Below, one piece after another: positions 1 through 8,546 of a DNA stretch of 64,000 nucleotides. The notes below the pieces were generated by a model. It searched no databases, was not told the origin of the DNA, and saw only the letters and a program-made list of their open reading frames with translations. This DNA comes from Hyaloraphidium curvatum. Its lineage: Eukaryota > Monoblepharomycota > Hyaloraphidiomycetes > Hyaloraphidiales > Hyaloraphidiaceae. Made by a program: the position numbers and the translations under genes. The stretch's first letter is position 1; the number at the start of each line of letters is the position of its first letter. The stretch lies in assembly GCA_025558095.1 (NCBI GenBank), contig JAIVFI010000036.1, forward strand, positions 310,001-374,000. The letters run 5' to 3'.

Positions 1-1572
1 CGGCTCAGCCGGCGCGGCCGCCGCGCGCTGCACTGGCTCAAGCTCGCCGCGGACGCCGGCATCCCCGCCGCGCAGTTCTGCCTCGCCTCGTGCTTCTACA
101 ATGCCATCGGCACGCGCAAGGACGACCGCAGGGCCTTCATCTGGGCGGGGAGGGCCGCCGCAAGGGGGCACCCGGGCGCGCAGAACCTCCTGGGCATGCT
201 CTACGTCGACGGCATCCCGCCGGACGTGCCCGCGGACCCGCAGACGGGGCTCAGATGGTACATTCGGTGAGCAGAGCGTGGCGGTGGGCTGCCCTGGTCC
301 TGCCGCTGACCCCGCCGTTTCCGCCCTGCGCATTTCGTGCGACCCGTCCTCAGGAGCGCCGACCAGGGCGAGGCCGCCGCCATCTACAACATCGCCACGC
401 TGTTCGAGCGCGGCGTGGCCGTCGAGGAGGACCCCGCAAAGGCCTTCCGCTTCTACCTGCGCGCCTCCGAGTACGGCTCCATCTCGGCCTCTAACATCGT
501 CGGGCTCTTCTACGAGCAGGTCGGTCTGCCGGTCCGCCGGTGCGCGTTCGCGATCTTCTTCTCACGCCTTGCCGGTGTAGGGAGTGATCGGCGACGCCCC
601 CGACCCCGCCCGCGCGGCCGACTTTTACACCCGCGCGGCGGTGCAGGGCCACCCCTTTGCGCAGTACAACGCCGGCCGGTGCCACGTCGAAGGACTGGGG
701 GTGCCCGCGGACCCGGCGAGAGCGCTGGGGTTCTTTGAGCGGGCGGCGCACCAGAGGCACGTGCTCGCGAGGATGTCGCTGGGTGGGTGTGGCTGTGCAT
801 GCCCCGGGGGTCCCTCCCCGGCCTCCCCGGCAACCTTCTGACGCCGTTCTTGACGTTTCTAGGAGTGATGTGGGAGGATGGCATAGGGGTGGCGCGTCCG
901 GACAAGCGCCGTGCGCTGGAGTGGTTCCGCCGCGCGTCCTACCGCGGCTCGCGGGAAGCCCAGCGCCGCCTCAAGCCCGTCTGGGCGTGCCGGGTGCTGG
1001 TCGCCTGCCGCGCGCTCCTGTGCTCCGCGCCGCGCCCCGCGCCCGGTGCCGAGGGCGCGGGGATGTGGAGCCTGCCGTTCGAGATACGCGAGCACGTGGT
1101 CGGCTGGCTCAACTCGGAGTGCGTCCTCGCGAGGGGGGAGATGCGCGCCGCGGTGCGGTACGGCCGCGATCGGGCGACGCTGCTTGCCGCTCCCATCTCT
1201 CCGCCGGCCAACGAGGGCATCGCGAGGCCGATGGGCCGGCTGAGCATCGCCGGCGAGGACGGCGGGACGGGGGTCCCCGCGCGATCGACGCGGAAGCGCA
1301 ACGCGGGCGGCGAGCGCCGCCCCGCGCCGCCTCCCTCGCTCCCCGCCTTTCTCGCCTCGTGCGCGATCAAATCCTACGCGGACCGCCGCGCGTGTTCCTG
1401 CCCCCCCGGGGCGTGCGGCTCGCTGCGGCACGCGATGGCGCGGTACCACGAGCGGGAGGACGAGCCGGCGGAGGAGGAGGAGGAAGAGGGGTACGAGGAG
1501 GTGGCGGGGATCGTGACGGGGGAGGATCCGGCGAGCGAGGACGAGGGGATGAGCGTCGGCGGGGGGGACTAG
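1..1572 (+). CDS. Sel1-repeat protein, 5' end outside the window
   Basis: The reading frame is open from base 1, so the start lies upstream. Removing introns 267-353, 520-580 and 783-862 (all GT..AG, phases agree) joins four exons ending at TAG 1570-1572. The first ~290 residues are about six Sel1-like (SLR) repeats, recognisable by A-x-x-G-x-x-x-A-Q/A followed by L-G-x-x-Y/F and an acidic-G-x-G-V-x-x-D turn (for example GVAVEEDPAKAFRFYLRASE). Sel1 repeats make solenoids that act as adaptors, for instance in chitin synthase activation and ER-associated degradation. The C-terminal half is different: a segment starting LPFEIREHVVGWL is weakly F-box-like, then a basic stretch and a Glu/Asp-rich tail. 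I do not recognise a specific orthologue. The Sel1 assignment is firm; the F-box idea is only a suggestion. Confidence 0.85.
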
Positions 1573-1926
1573 GTGGGGGCGGGTCCCGGGACTCGAGCGG
1601 GAGCGACGTGCCCGCGGAATCATTCATGCTACAGCTAGCACACAAAGAGGGAAGGATGTAAAGGGCGGTGGAACGGAAGGAATGGGACCGCGGACTCTGT
1701 GATGTTTCGAAAGCGCGCCGCAAGTTTACTCGGGAGGCGCTGCTCCTGCCACGAGGTCCATCGGTTCCACCGGTCCGCCCGCCCATTTCTTCGCCGAGCG
1801 GGGTTCCGAGGTGCTGTCCCTGCTCAGTCCCGATAACTCGTGTTCGCAAGCTGACGAGCGGCGCCGCGCGATGATGACTCCGCCCGGTCCCCAAACAGAA
1901 GTGAATCACAACCCCAACTCCTTGTC
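1573..1926. other. Intergenic region, nothing recognised
   Basis: This 354-bp interval lies between the stop of the Sel1 gene and the start of the methyltransferase gene. I see no ORF with family features, no RNA gene and no obvious repeat. It must contain the terminator of one gene and the promoter of the next. Confidence 0.5.
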
Positions 1927-2784
1927 ATGACGGACACCACTCCCCGCACCGCGTCCCGCTTCGGCTCGCTCGCTCATTATGTCATCACCGGCGGGGCCTC
2001 GGGGCGGGCGCGGCTGCAGCTTCTGCACCGCGTCTTCGGCGCGTCGACGGCACGGCTGCTCGACGCCGCGGGCCTCCCCGCCGGTGCGCGCGTGTGGGAC
2101 GTCGGCTGCGGCGGCGGCGACGTGGCCGTCGACCTGGCGGCGCGCGTGGGGCCGGCCGGCTTCGTCGTCGCGACGGACCTCGACGAGGAGCAGCTGGGCA
2201 TCGCCGTCAGTGAGGCCAGGGCCGCGGGCATCTCGAACCTCGAGTACCGGCTGCTCGACGCCGTGGAGCCGTACCCCTTCCGCGATGACGAGCCAAAGTT
2301 CGACGCCGTCTACATCCGATTCCTGCTGTCGCACCTCCCCGAGCGCCGGGCGACGCTGCACGAGGCCTTTGCCGCGCTCTCGGACGACGGGGTCCTGATT
2401 GTCGAGGACACAGATTTCGGGGGCCAGTTTTCGTTCCCCGAGAGCGAGGCGCTGGCGTCCCTCGTGCGCTGGGAGCTCGCCACCCGGACAAAGCGGGGCG
2501 GGAACGGGAACCTCGGGCGGGAGCTCCCCTCGCTGATCCGAGCGGCGGGATTCAGGGACATCCAGGTCGACGTGATCAACCCGGCGGACACGAAGCCGGG
2601 TTCGGACGTCAAGCTGCTGACGGCGGTGACTCTGCAGCTGATAAAGCCGGCGATCGTGGAGGACGGGCTGGCGACGGAGGCCGAGGTGGACGGGGCCGTG
2701 CAGAGCTTGAGGAACGAGATCATGGATCCGAACCAGCTGCTGAGCATGCCTAGGGTCGTCAGGGTGATTGCCAGGAAGCCGTGA
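1927..2784 (+). CDS. Class I SAM-dependent methyltransferase
   Basis: An intronless 285-residue protein. Motif I is VWDVGCGGGDVAVDL around residues 57-71, followed by an acidic end of strand 2 (ATDLDEEQL), then FDAVYIRFLLSHL for the strand-4 region and GVLIVEDTDF for the post-motif strand, which is the UbiE/Methyltransf_25 layout. The substrate cannot be read from the sequence; relatives methylate quinones, sterols or small metabolites. It starts at the first ATG of the open frame, immediately before a fold-like N-terminal helix. Lack of introns in a genome where most genes have several is compatible with acquisition from bacteria, but short methyltransferases are often intronless anyway. Confidence 0.88.
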   Translation: MTDTTPRTASRFGSLAHYVITGGASGRARLQLLHRVFGASTARLLDAAGLPAGARVWDVGCGGGDVAVDLAARVGPAGFVVATDLDEEQLGIAVSEARAAGISNLEYRLLDAVEPYPFRDDEPKFDAVYIRFLLSHLPERRATLHEAFAALSDDGVLIVEDTDFGGQFSFPESEALASLVRWELATRTKRGGNGNLGRELPSLIRAAGFRDIQVDVINPADTKPGSDVKLLTAVTLQLIKPAIVEDGLATEAEVDGAVQSLRNEIMDPNQLLSMPRVVRVIARKP

Positions 2785-2977
2785 TAGCGAGATAGATTCC
2801 CATCTATGCAATGAAATGCCTATGGACGACCAAGCTTGGCACTTCAGTTTCGCCTCTACTCCTCCCATACCTCTCCTCCCCAAAGGCCACCTCAAGAAGA
2901 CAGCAAAGCGATGCCCGCCACCACAACGAGGGCAGACTCCACGACCCATGGTGCTCGACACCGCCCCGCGGCAGTCC

Positions 2978-4540
2978 TTACTCCCGGTGCAAGGGCGCCA
3001 GCGCGCGGATGCGCTCCGAAGGCACGATGCCCATCCGCGTCAGGATCCGCTCGTACCGCGAAGCCTGTAAGTACCTGTTCCTATCGAACGCCGTCGCGTT
3101 GAAGCGTGCGGCCCCAAAGAGCTCCGCGAGGGATGGCAGGTCCACGGTCACCTCGCTGGCGTTGCCCTTGCCGCCCGCTATTTGCGCGTCCAGCTTGGGC
3201 GCGAGCTCCTGGAACATGGGGTGGTCCGTGCGCAGCATCGGGATCCCCATCGCCTCCCCCATCTCGTGCGTGCGGATGTCCGACGCGATCAGCAGCATCG
3301 GGGTCGGGCACGCGAGGCCGATCATGTTGCCGTGGATGCGGGACCCGACGATGGCGTCGAATCCGCACATGGCCTCGGACCACCCCCCGTAGCTGCGGAA
3401 CCACAGGATCTTCTCGCGGGGCACCTTGATGCCCAGCTCGTATTGGGCGCGCTTGGCATACCAATAGTCCGTGGGGCTTTGCCACACGATCTTGTGCCTC
3501 TTGGACTGCATCGCCATCCGCAGCAGGAAGGCCATGAGGCGCGGCACCCAGCGCTGCGGCATGTTGAACGCGATCCGGGAGTGCGGTCCGAGTGCGGCGA
3601 TCTTGGCCTGGATGACGGAGCCCAGGGCAGGGTCGGGGTGGGCAAAGAGGCTTGGGCACCCGAGCGCGACCGCGCCGCGCACGCCGTACCGGCGCAGCAG
3701 CCGCTCCGTGAAGGGCCCGCGCACGCCGATGGCGCCGCCGTCGCTGATGATGGCGCGCAGCGTGTCCACGTACAGCGGGTGCAGCACGTAGTCGGAAGGG
3801 GTGATCATGCGGGTGTAGACTTCGCCCAGGTCGCCGTGGTGCTTGCTCGCCGACGTTCCCAGAGAATCGACGCCCTCGACGCCGATGCCGATGATGAAGC
3901 GGGGCTCGGGGCTCTTTCCGTTCCCGCGCAACGTCGGGAAGCTGCGGATGAGCTCGTCCCTCCGAGAGTTGATCTCCAGGCGCGAGACGTTCAGGAGGAT
4001 GTTGGACGACGGGATCACGACGGCATCGGCCTTGCCCTCGATGTTCCTAAGGCTCCTGACCACGTTCTTGTCCCGGTCCATGATGTAGTTCGACGCCGCG
4101 TGGAGCCAGACCAGGTTGCCGACGTTCTTGCCACTCTTGTTGCAGGCGGTCTCGAAGTCGTCGTCCGGCGCGATGTCCCCAGCCATGTCTCGGTAATCAA
4201 GGGTAAGAAGCACGCGCGCCGGTTTCTTCGGCGGTTCGGCGCCGGGCCGTCGCTCTGCAGGCGTCTTCGGCGGATCCTGCGCCATCGGCCTGTGTCCCTG
4301 TTCCTTTTCCGGCATCGTGGCGACCAACAGCTCATCGCTCCTCGGAGCCAGGTGCCGCCCACTCGTCGCCATCGTGGCATGTCCCGGATCCGACGGCCGC
4401 TCGGTGCGGAGGACCGCCGGCTGCAGCTCGACTGGTTGGGGATAGCGGAGCCGCAGTAGCGACAGGAGGGCCACCAGGGCGACAACCAGGGCCCGACCAG
4501 CGGCGGCACCGCGATTAACGAAGAGCCAACGTGCCCACAT
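2978..4540 (-). CDS. Polysaccharide pyruvyl transferase family protein, membrane anchored
   Basis: An intronless 520-residue protein. Residues ~15-36 are a single hydrophobic span after a short basic N-terminus, which suggests a type II signal anchor with the rest lumenal. A Pro/Arg-rich stem (to ~125) precedes a domain with the marks of the polysaccharide pyruvyl transferase family: FIIGIGVEGVD near the middle, GVRGPFTERLLRRYGV, ALGCPSLFAHPDP, and the diagnostic C-terminal SRIHGNMIGLACPTPMLLI. The family adds ketal-linked pyruvate to glycans (bacterial capsule CsaB/WcaK; in fission yeast Pvg1 pyruvylates galactose on N-glycans), so a Golgi glycan-modifying role is the best guess. It is tail-to-tail with the upstream methyltransferase. 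Absence of introns and a bacterial-looking core could mean lateral transfer. Confidence 0.88.
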   Translation of the reverse strand: MWARWLFVNRGAAAGRALVVALVALLSLLRLRYPQPVELQPAVLRTERPSDPGHATMATSGRHLAPRSDELLVATMPEKEQGHRPMAQDPPKTPAERRPGAEPPKKPARVLLTLDYRDMAGDIAPDDDFETACNKSGKNVGNLVWLHAASNYIMDRDKNVVRSLRNIEGKADAVVIPSSNILLNVSRLEINSRRDELIRSFPTLRGNGKSPEPRFIIGIGVEGVDSLGTSASKHHGDLGEVYTRMITPSDYVLHPLYVDTLRAIISDGGAIGVRGPFTERLLRRYGVRGAVALGCPSLFAHPDPALGSVIQAKIAALGPHSRIAFNMPQRWVPRLMAFLLRMAMQSKRHKIVWQSPTDYWYAKRAQYELGIKVPREKILWFRSYGGWSEAMCGFDAIVGSRIHGNMIGLACPTPMLLIASDIRTHEMGEAMGIPMLRTDHPMFQELAPKLDAQIAGGKGNASEVTVDLPSLAELFGAARFNATAFDRNRYLQASRYERILTRMGIVPSERIRALAPLHRE

Positions 4541-4748
4541 GCTCGTCAGACTGGCGCGGGGGCGGGCACGCCGTCAGCAAAGGAGGGGTTTGTCCGATGA
4601 GGCCGCCGGCGTGAGCTTAAATAGGGATGCTATTGGTTGAGGGCCAAGCCATCCGATCCCCCATTCCCTGTGCCACACATCCGCGGGCGTCCTTTCCACC
4701 GACAGTCCGACGGTGTATCGGTTTTGAATGCTTGGATGGGGACGATCT

Positions 4749-5612
4749 TTACTCGATAACCGCGGTAAACGTTGTCAACGACGACTTCCAACCCGACCCC
4801 CGCAGGATCGTGGCAACGCCGGCCAACACGGTGAAGAGCGTTATGGCTGCGCCTCTCGCGCTCGCGTAGCTCACCCTGAAGCCGAGAAAGACGCCACGGT
4901 ACTTGTCCACGTCGGAAAACGACGCCACCAACCTTTCGCTGGCGTACAGGGACCGCGCGGCCGGCGAGCCCAGGACCACCGGGTCTGCCCCGGCGAGGAT
5001 CTCCTGCACGCGCGTCCTGGCGAGCGCGTAGATGTGCGACACGTCGGTGACGGCGGCGTTGGATGCCGCGGCGATGAAAAGCCCCCGGACCACGTCCAGG
5101 AGGGTGACGCCGACGGCGGCGACGGTCCAGGCGGGCAGGCAGTTCCCCGTCGCAACATAGACGAGGGCGCCCACGAACGAGACGATGGACAGGCTGAGGA
5201 GCAGGCCTTTGGCCCCCGAGAGGATGTCCGCGCGGGACATCCATTCGGCAGCCAGGCTGCGGTGGAGAGCCACGTACAGCGGCTCCGGCTGGGGAGCATT
5301 GGGGTTCGGAGAGGAATCCGGGCCGCTTTTTGCCAGGGTGACCTCGCGTTCGCGGATAAAGTTGAAGAGCGCGAGCTTCACGGCACGGCGGTACAACCGG
5401 CGTGAGAGTTCCACCGTCGGCAGGCCCCATGTGATCAGGATGAGGCCCGACACAACGCTGTAGAAGATCGGGCCCAGACCCACGTCGACGGCAGCAAAGA
5501 AGGCGCTCCAGGGGGTCGTCCACGTGCGCGGCCCCAGGGTCACAACCGCCGTGTAGCGGGCGGCGCGAATGAAAAGGTCGGCGGCGCAATGCGCGGGAAC
5601 AGCGCGGCTCAT
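4749..5612 (-). CDS. Membrane protein of unknown function
   Basis: I do not recognise a family. The frame encodes ~287 residues from the ATG at 5612 (MSRAVPAHCAADLF). Hydrophobic segments appear near residues 28-58 (VDVGLGPIFYSVVSGLILITW), 140-165, 170-195 and at the C-terminus (GAAITLFTVLAGVATIL), so three to five membrane spans are likely, with an Arg/Lys-rich loop after the first and a Pro-rich stretch (SSPNPNAPQPEP). The open frame continues upstream to an ATG at 5843, but that extension is Arg/Ser/Ala-rich like translated GC-rich noncoding DNA, so I prefer the internal start. It is divergent from the cyclase gene at 6101. Splicing could change the C-terminus. Confidence 0.55.
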   Translation of the reverse strand: MSRAVPAHCAADLFIRAARYTAVVTLGPRTWTTPWSAFFAAVDVGLGPIFYSVVSGLILITWGLPTVELSRRLYRRAVKLALFNFIREREVTLAKSGPDSSPNPNAPQPEPLYVALHRSLAAEWMSRADILSGAKGLLLSLSIVSFVGALVYVATGNCLPAWTVAAVGVTLLDVVRGLFIAAASNAAVTDVSHIYALARTRVQEILAGADPVVLGSPAARSLYASERLVASFSDVDKYRGVFLGFRVSYASARGAAITLFTVLAGVATILRGSGWKSSLTTFTAVIE

Positions 5613-6100
5613 TCGGCGGCACTGAGCGTCGCAACGCCTTCGCGCGCGGGATCGGACGAACCGCCGGATTCGTCCATCGCGCAATCGCCGCGACGCGACA
5701 AAACCGTGGCGCCGAGAGTGCCGTGTGCCGCCAGTAAGACCGCCGGCGGCCGACGGTCTCGACGCACGTAGGGAGCGCGAGCGGGAGACATCGATCGGAG
5801 CAGCACTCGATCGCGCGGGAGCGCCTGCGGGAGCGCCGCGCACCGCCCCGCCCAGACTTCGGAGTGGCGTTTTCCAGAAGCTCGGCCTGAGCAGCTCAAA
5901 TCAGACGACTCCCCGCGTCGAGGCACTCGGAGCCGCTCCTCGTACACTCCGACGGCCCTGACCGCCGTGGCCCGCCACTCACACTGCGAGGTACTCAGAG
6001 TTGCTGCTCGTGCCTTTCCGACGGCCCTAACCGCCGTGCCGCGGCACTCGGCAGTCTGTAGCGCACGTCCCCGACCAGCAGTACTTGCCTTCCCCTCACG
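5613..6100. other. Intergenic region between divergent genes
   Basis: This 488-bp region separates a leftward membrane-protein gene from the rightward cyclase gene, so it probably holds both promoters. Apart from the tandem repeat at 5920-6055 it contains only GC-rich sequence with no recognised element. Confidence 0.5.
5920..6055. repeat. Two imperfect ~68-bp tandem repeat units upstream of the cyclase gene
   Basis: Unit 1 (5920-5987) begins GAGGCACTCGGAG and contains CGACGGCCCTGACCGCCGTG; unit 2 (5988-6055) begins GAGGTACTCAGAG and contains CGACGGCCCTAACCGCCGTG. The two units align along their length with scattered substitutions. They sit within 200 bp upstream of the start codon at 6101, so they may carry regulatory sites, but no known motif is recognised. 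Confidence 0.75.
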
Positions 6101-6925
6101 ATGCCCCGCAAGTTCGTCGACCTCTCCATCTACCTCGAAAACGACGTCAAGTCTGATCCCCCTGGGATGGAGCCCCGCATCAACTATATGCGCCACTCGG
6201 AAACGGCCCCGCAGATCGCCTCCTTCTTCCCCGGTCTCAAGAAGGAGGACCTGCCCGACGCCGAGGGTTGGGCAGTCGAGACCGTGACGCTCTCGACCCA
6301 CAACGGGACCCACCTGGACGCGCCGTACCATTTCCACTCCACCATGAACGACAAGTCGGACGGCGGGCGCGAGCGGGCCAAGACCATCGACGAGGTTCCC
6401 CTCGAGTGGTGTTTCCAGCCGGGGGTGAAGCTGGACTTCAGGCACTTCCCCGACGGCTACGTGGTCACCGCGGCGGACGTCGAGGCGGAGCTCAAGAGGA
6501 TCGGACACGAGCTCAAGCCGCTCGAGATCGTGGTCGTCAACACGCGGGCCGGCAGCCGCTACGGGAACCCCGACTACGTGTCGACGGGGTGCGGGATGGG
6601 CTACGACGCGACGATGTACCTCCTCGAGCGCGGCGTCAGGCTCACCGGGACTGATGCGTGGAGCTGGGACGCGCCGTTCGTGCACACTGCAAAGAAGTAC
6701 GCGGAAAGCAAGGATGCCGGGCTCATCTGGGAGGGCCACAAGGCGGGGAGGGACATTGGTTACTGCCACCTCGAGAAGCTGCACAATTTGGAGGCGCTGC
6801 CGCCCACGGGCTTCTACATTTCGTGCTTCCCGCACAAGATCCGCGGCGCGTCGGCGGGATGGACGCGAGCGGTGGCGATCTTTGACGATGCCCTGATGGG
6901 GAGCGGGCTGCAGGCCAAGATTTGA
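6101..6925 (+). CDS. Cyclase / kynurenine formamidase-like metal hydrolase
   Basis: An intronless 274-residue protein of the cyclase family (Pfam PF04199). The metal-binding signature H-x-G-T-H-x-D-x-P-x-H is present as HNGTHLDAPYHF around residues 67-78. A second conserved part of the fold is TGTDAWSWDAPF. Relatives include bacterial kynurenine formamidase KynB, isatin hydrolase and uncharacterised fungal 'cyclases'; all hydrolyse an amide or lactam with a divalent metal. The family is clear but the substrate is not. The start is the ATG directly before RKFVDLSIYLEND, the typical first strand of the family. Its stop codon lies inside a short direct repeat (6920-7008). Confidence 0.9.
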   Translation: MPRKFVDLSIYLENDVKSDPPGMEPRINYMRHSETAPQIASFFPGLKKEDLPDAEGWAVETVTLSTHNGTHLDAPYHFHSTMNDKSDGGRERAKTIDEVPLEWCFQPGVKLDFRHFPDGYVVTAADVEAELKRIGHELKPLEIVVVNTRAGSRYGNPDYVSTGCGMGYDATMYLLERGVRLTGTDAWSWDAPFVHTAKKYAESKDAGLIWEGHKAGRDIGYCHLEKLHNLEALPPTGFYISCFPHKIRGASAGWTRAVAIFDDALMGSGLQAKI

Positions 6926-7008
6926 GGCCGCGAAGGGGCGGAACGTTGTGCCGGAACTGATTTGAGGTCACGAAGGGGAGGTTACGAAGGGGCGGAACGT
7001 TGTGCTCG
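6920..7008. repeat. Short direct repeat spanning the cyclase stop codon
   Basis: The block GATTTGAGGCCGCGAAGGGG..GGAACGTTGTGC at 6920-6951 is repeated from 6959 as GATTTGAGGTCACGAAGGGG, an inserted GAGGTTACGAAG, then GGGGCGGAACGTTGTGC. The first unit contains the TGA stop of the cyclase gene, so the duplication arose from the 3' end of the coding region. Confidence 0.7.
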
Positions 7009-7291
7009 AAGTGCACCCCGCGACGGTGGCTGTTGGTCAAACTCGTGGTGAAATCGTTGGCCCTCAATAGTCTGCGTTTGTAACAGCCCTGTTGTACAGA
7101 AAGGTAGGTAGTCCATATAGAGGCATTGCTCTTCATCGAATATCGAATATGAGCGGAGTTTCGCCCTTGCGGACTGCTTCGTTTTCGGTCCGGGATACCG
7201 ACGTCAGCCATCCCTCCCAAAAGCCCTCCATCGGCTTTCGACGAAGCCGCGCTCTACGCCGTTCGGCCAACTTCCCACCAACTACGAGACG
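6926..7291. other. Intergenic region, nothing beyond the direct repeat
   Basis: This 366-bp spacer holds the second unit of the direct repeat (to about 7008) and then AT-richer DNA than the neighbouring genes, presumably the cyclase 3' end and the promoter of the ROK-kinase gene. No gene is supported. Confidence 0.5.
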
Positions 7292-8374
7292 ATGCCCGGA
7301 CGCCACGGTCGCCGCGAGTTGCCCTCCGTCATCGTCGACACTTACAACGCCGAACAGCAGGCCTCGGACGGCGGCTTCCTCGGCGACCGCGCCAGCAACA
7401 GGGCTTTCGTCGCGATGCTGGACGACTGGCGTACCCGCGTCCGCCGCGGCGCCGGGGGCGAGGACCCACTGGATGACCGCGTCGGCGAAAACAGGCCGAC
7501 GAAGGACATCGACCGTGCCGAGATGGACGACCTGCTGCAGGAGGCCGACCGCGACCCCGAGGTGGCCGGCCTCGTGTTCTCTTCCATCGAAGACTTCTCC
7601 CAGGAGTTCGCCGCCGTCGCCAGGCGGTTCATGAGGATGGACGAGTGGAAGGGCACTCAGCGCATCGCGGTCGGAGGCGGCTTCCTCGAGGCCCGCGTCG
7701 GGCTCATGGCCGTCGGCCGCGTCGGAGTGCTGCTCAAGGCCGGCGGGGAGCCGGTTCGGCTGTCGCCAGTGAGCAGACACCCGGACAAGGCGGCCCTGTG
7801 CGGCGCGGCACACCTGATGAGTCCGGAGGAGCTGCACGGTTTCGATGCTATGCTGGCGGTCGACATCGGGGGCACGAACCTGCGTGCCGGGCTCGTCGCG
7901 CTCGAGATCACGGCCGCCCCCGACCTCTCCAAGAGCCACGTCATGGTTGCGGAGAGGTGGCGGCACTCTGAGGACACCCCGGATCGTGAGGCGGCGGTGG
8001 ATCACCTGGCCGAGATGCTCAAGAAGCTGATCGGACACGCCGAAGACGGGGGTCTCCGCCTGGCGCCCTGCATTGGCATCGGCTGCCCCGGGGTCATCCT
8101 CCCGGACGGCAAGATCGCACGCGGGGGCCAGAACCTGCCCGGCGGGAACTGGGACGGCGACGGTGACTTCAGCCTCCCGAAGGTGCTCGAGGGGATTCTG
8201 CCCGAAATCGGGGGCCGCAGGCCGACGGTCGTGATGCACAACGATGCCGTCGTGCAGGGACTGAGCGAGCTGCCGAGGATGCAGGATGTTTCGCACTGGG
8301 GCGTGATGACGATCGGCACCGGACTCGGCAACGCGCGCTTCAGCAACCGAAAGACGGCTGAGCCGACCCTCTGA
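7292..8374 (+). CDS. ROK-family (glucokinase-like) sugar kinase with unusual N-terminal extension
   Basis: An intronless 360-residue protein. The C-terminal half is a ROK/actin-fold sugar kinase: phosphate-1 loop AVDIGGTNLRAGLV around residues 188-201, IGIGCPGVILPDGKI for the phosphate-2 region, an Asn-Asp catalytic pair in VVMHNDAVVQG, and GVMTIGTGLGNARF for the adenosine loop. ROK kinases phosphorylate glucose, N-acetylmannosamine or fructose in bacteria. The protein stops soon after the GTGLGN loop, so the C-terminal part carrying the zinc motif of canonical ROK members is missing. About 185 residues precede the kinase; they contain RIAVGGGFLEARVGLMAVGR, which might be a decayed related lobe. 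It may be a truncated laterally acquired gene; whether it is active is uncertain. Confidence 0.75.
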   Translation: MPGRHGRRELPSVIVDTYNAEQQASDGGFLGDRASNRAFVAMLDDWRTRVRRGAGGEDPLDDRVGENRPTKDIDRAEMDDLLQEADRDPEVAGLVFSSIEDFSQEFAAVARRFMRMDEWKGTQRIAVGGGFLEARVGLMAVGRVGVLLKAGGEPVRLSPVSRHPDKAALCGAAHLMSPEELHGFDAMLAVDIGGTNLRAGLVALEITAAPDLSKSHVMVAERWRHSEDTPDREAAVDHLAEMLKKLIGHAEDGGLRLAPCIGIGCPGVILPDGKIARGGQNLPGGNWDGDGDFSLPKVLEGILPEIGGRRPTVVMHNDAVVQGLSELPRMQDVSHWGVMTIGTGLGNARFSNRKTAEPTL

Positions 8375-8546
8375 TCATGACGTTGCAAGACTGCACTTGC
8401 CCTTCTACAGGAAGTTTGATGAATAGATCGCGGTGATTCGCGGAGCACGTGCAGTGTTGCTGGGTCGGCGTTACGCACGCGAGGACACAAACAAGCTCCA
8501 AAGCAACCCCGAGTGCCGCCCCCTTGCGACCCTGATTCCGCCAAAA

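Noticed and set aside
3182-4459. 425-residue plus-strand ORF
   Set aside because: Fully antisense to the polysaccharide pyruvyl transferase, which has clear family motifs; this frame has none.
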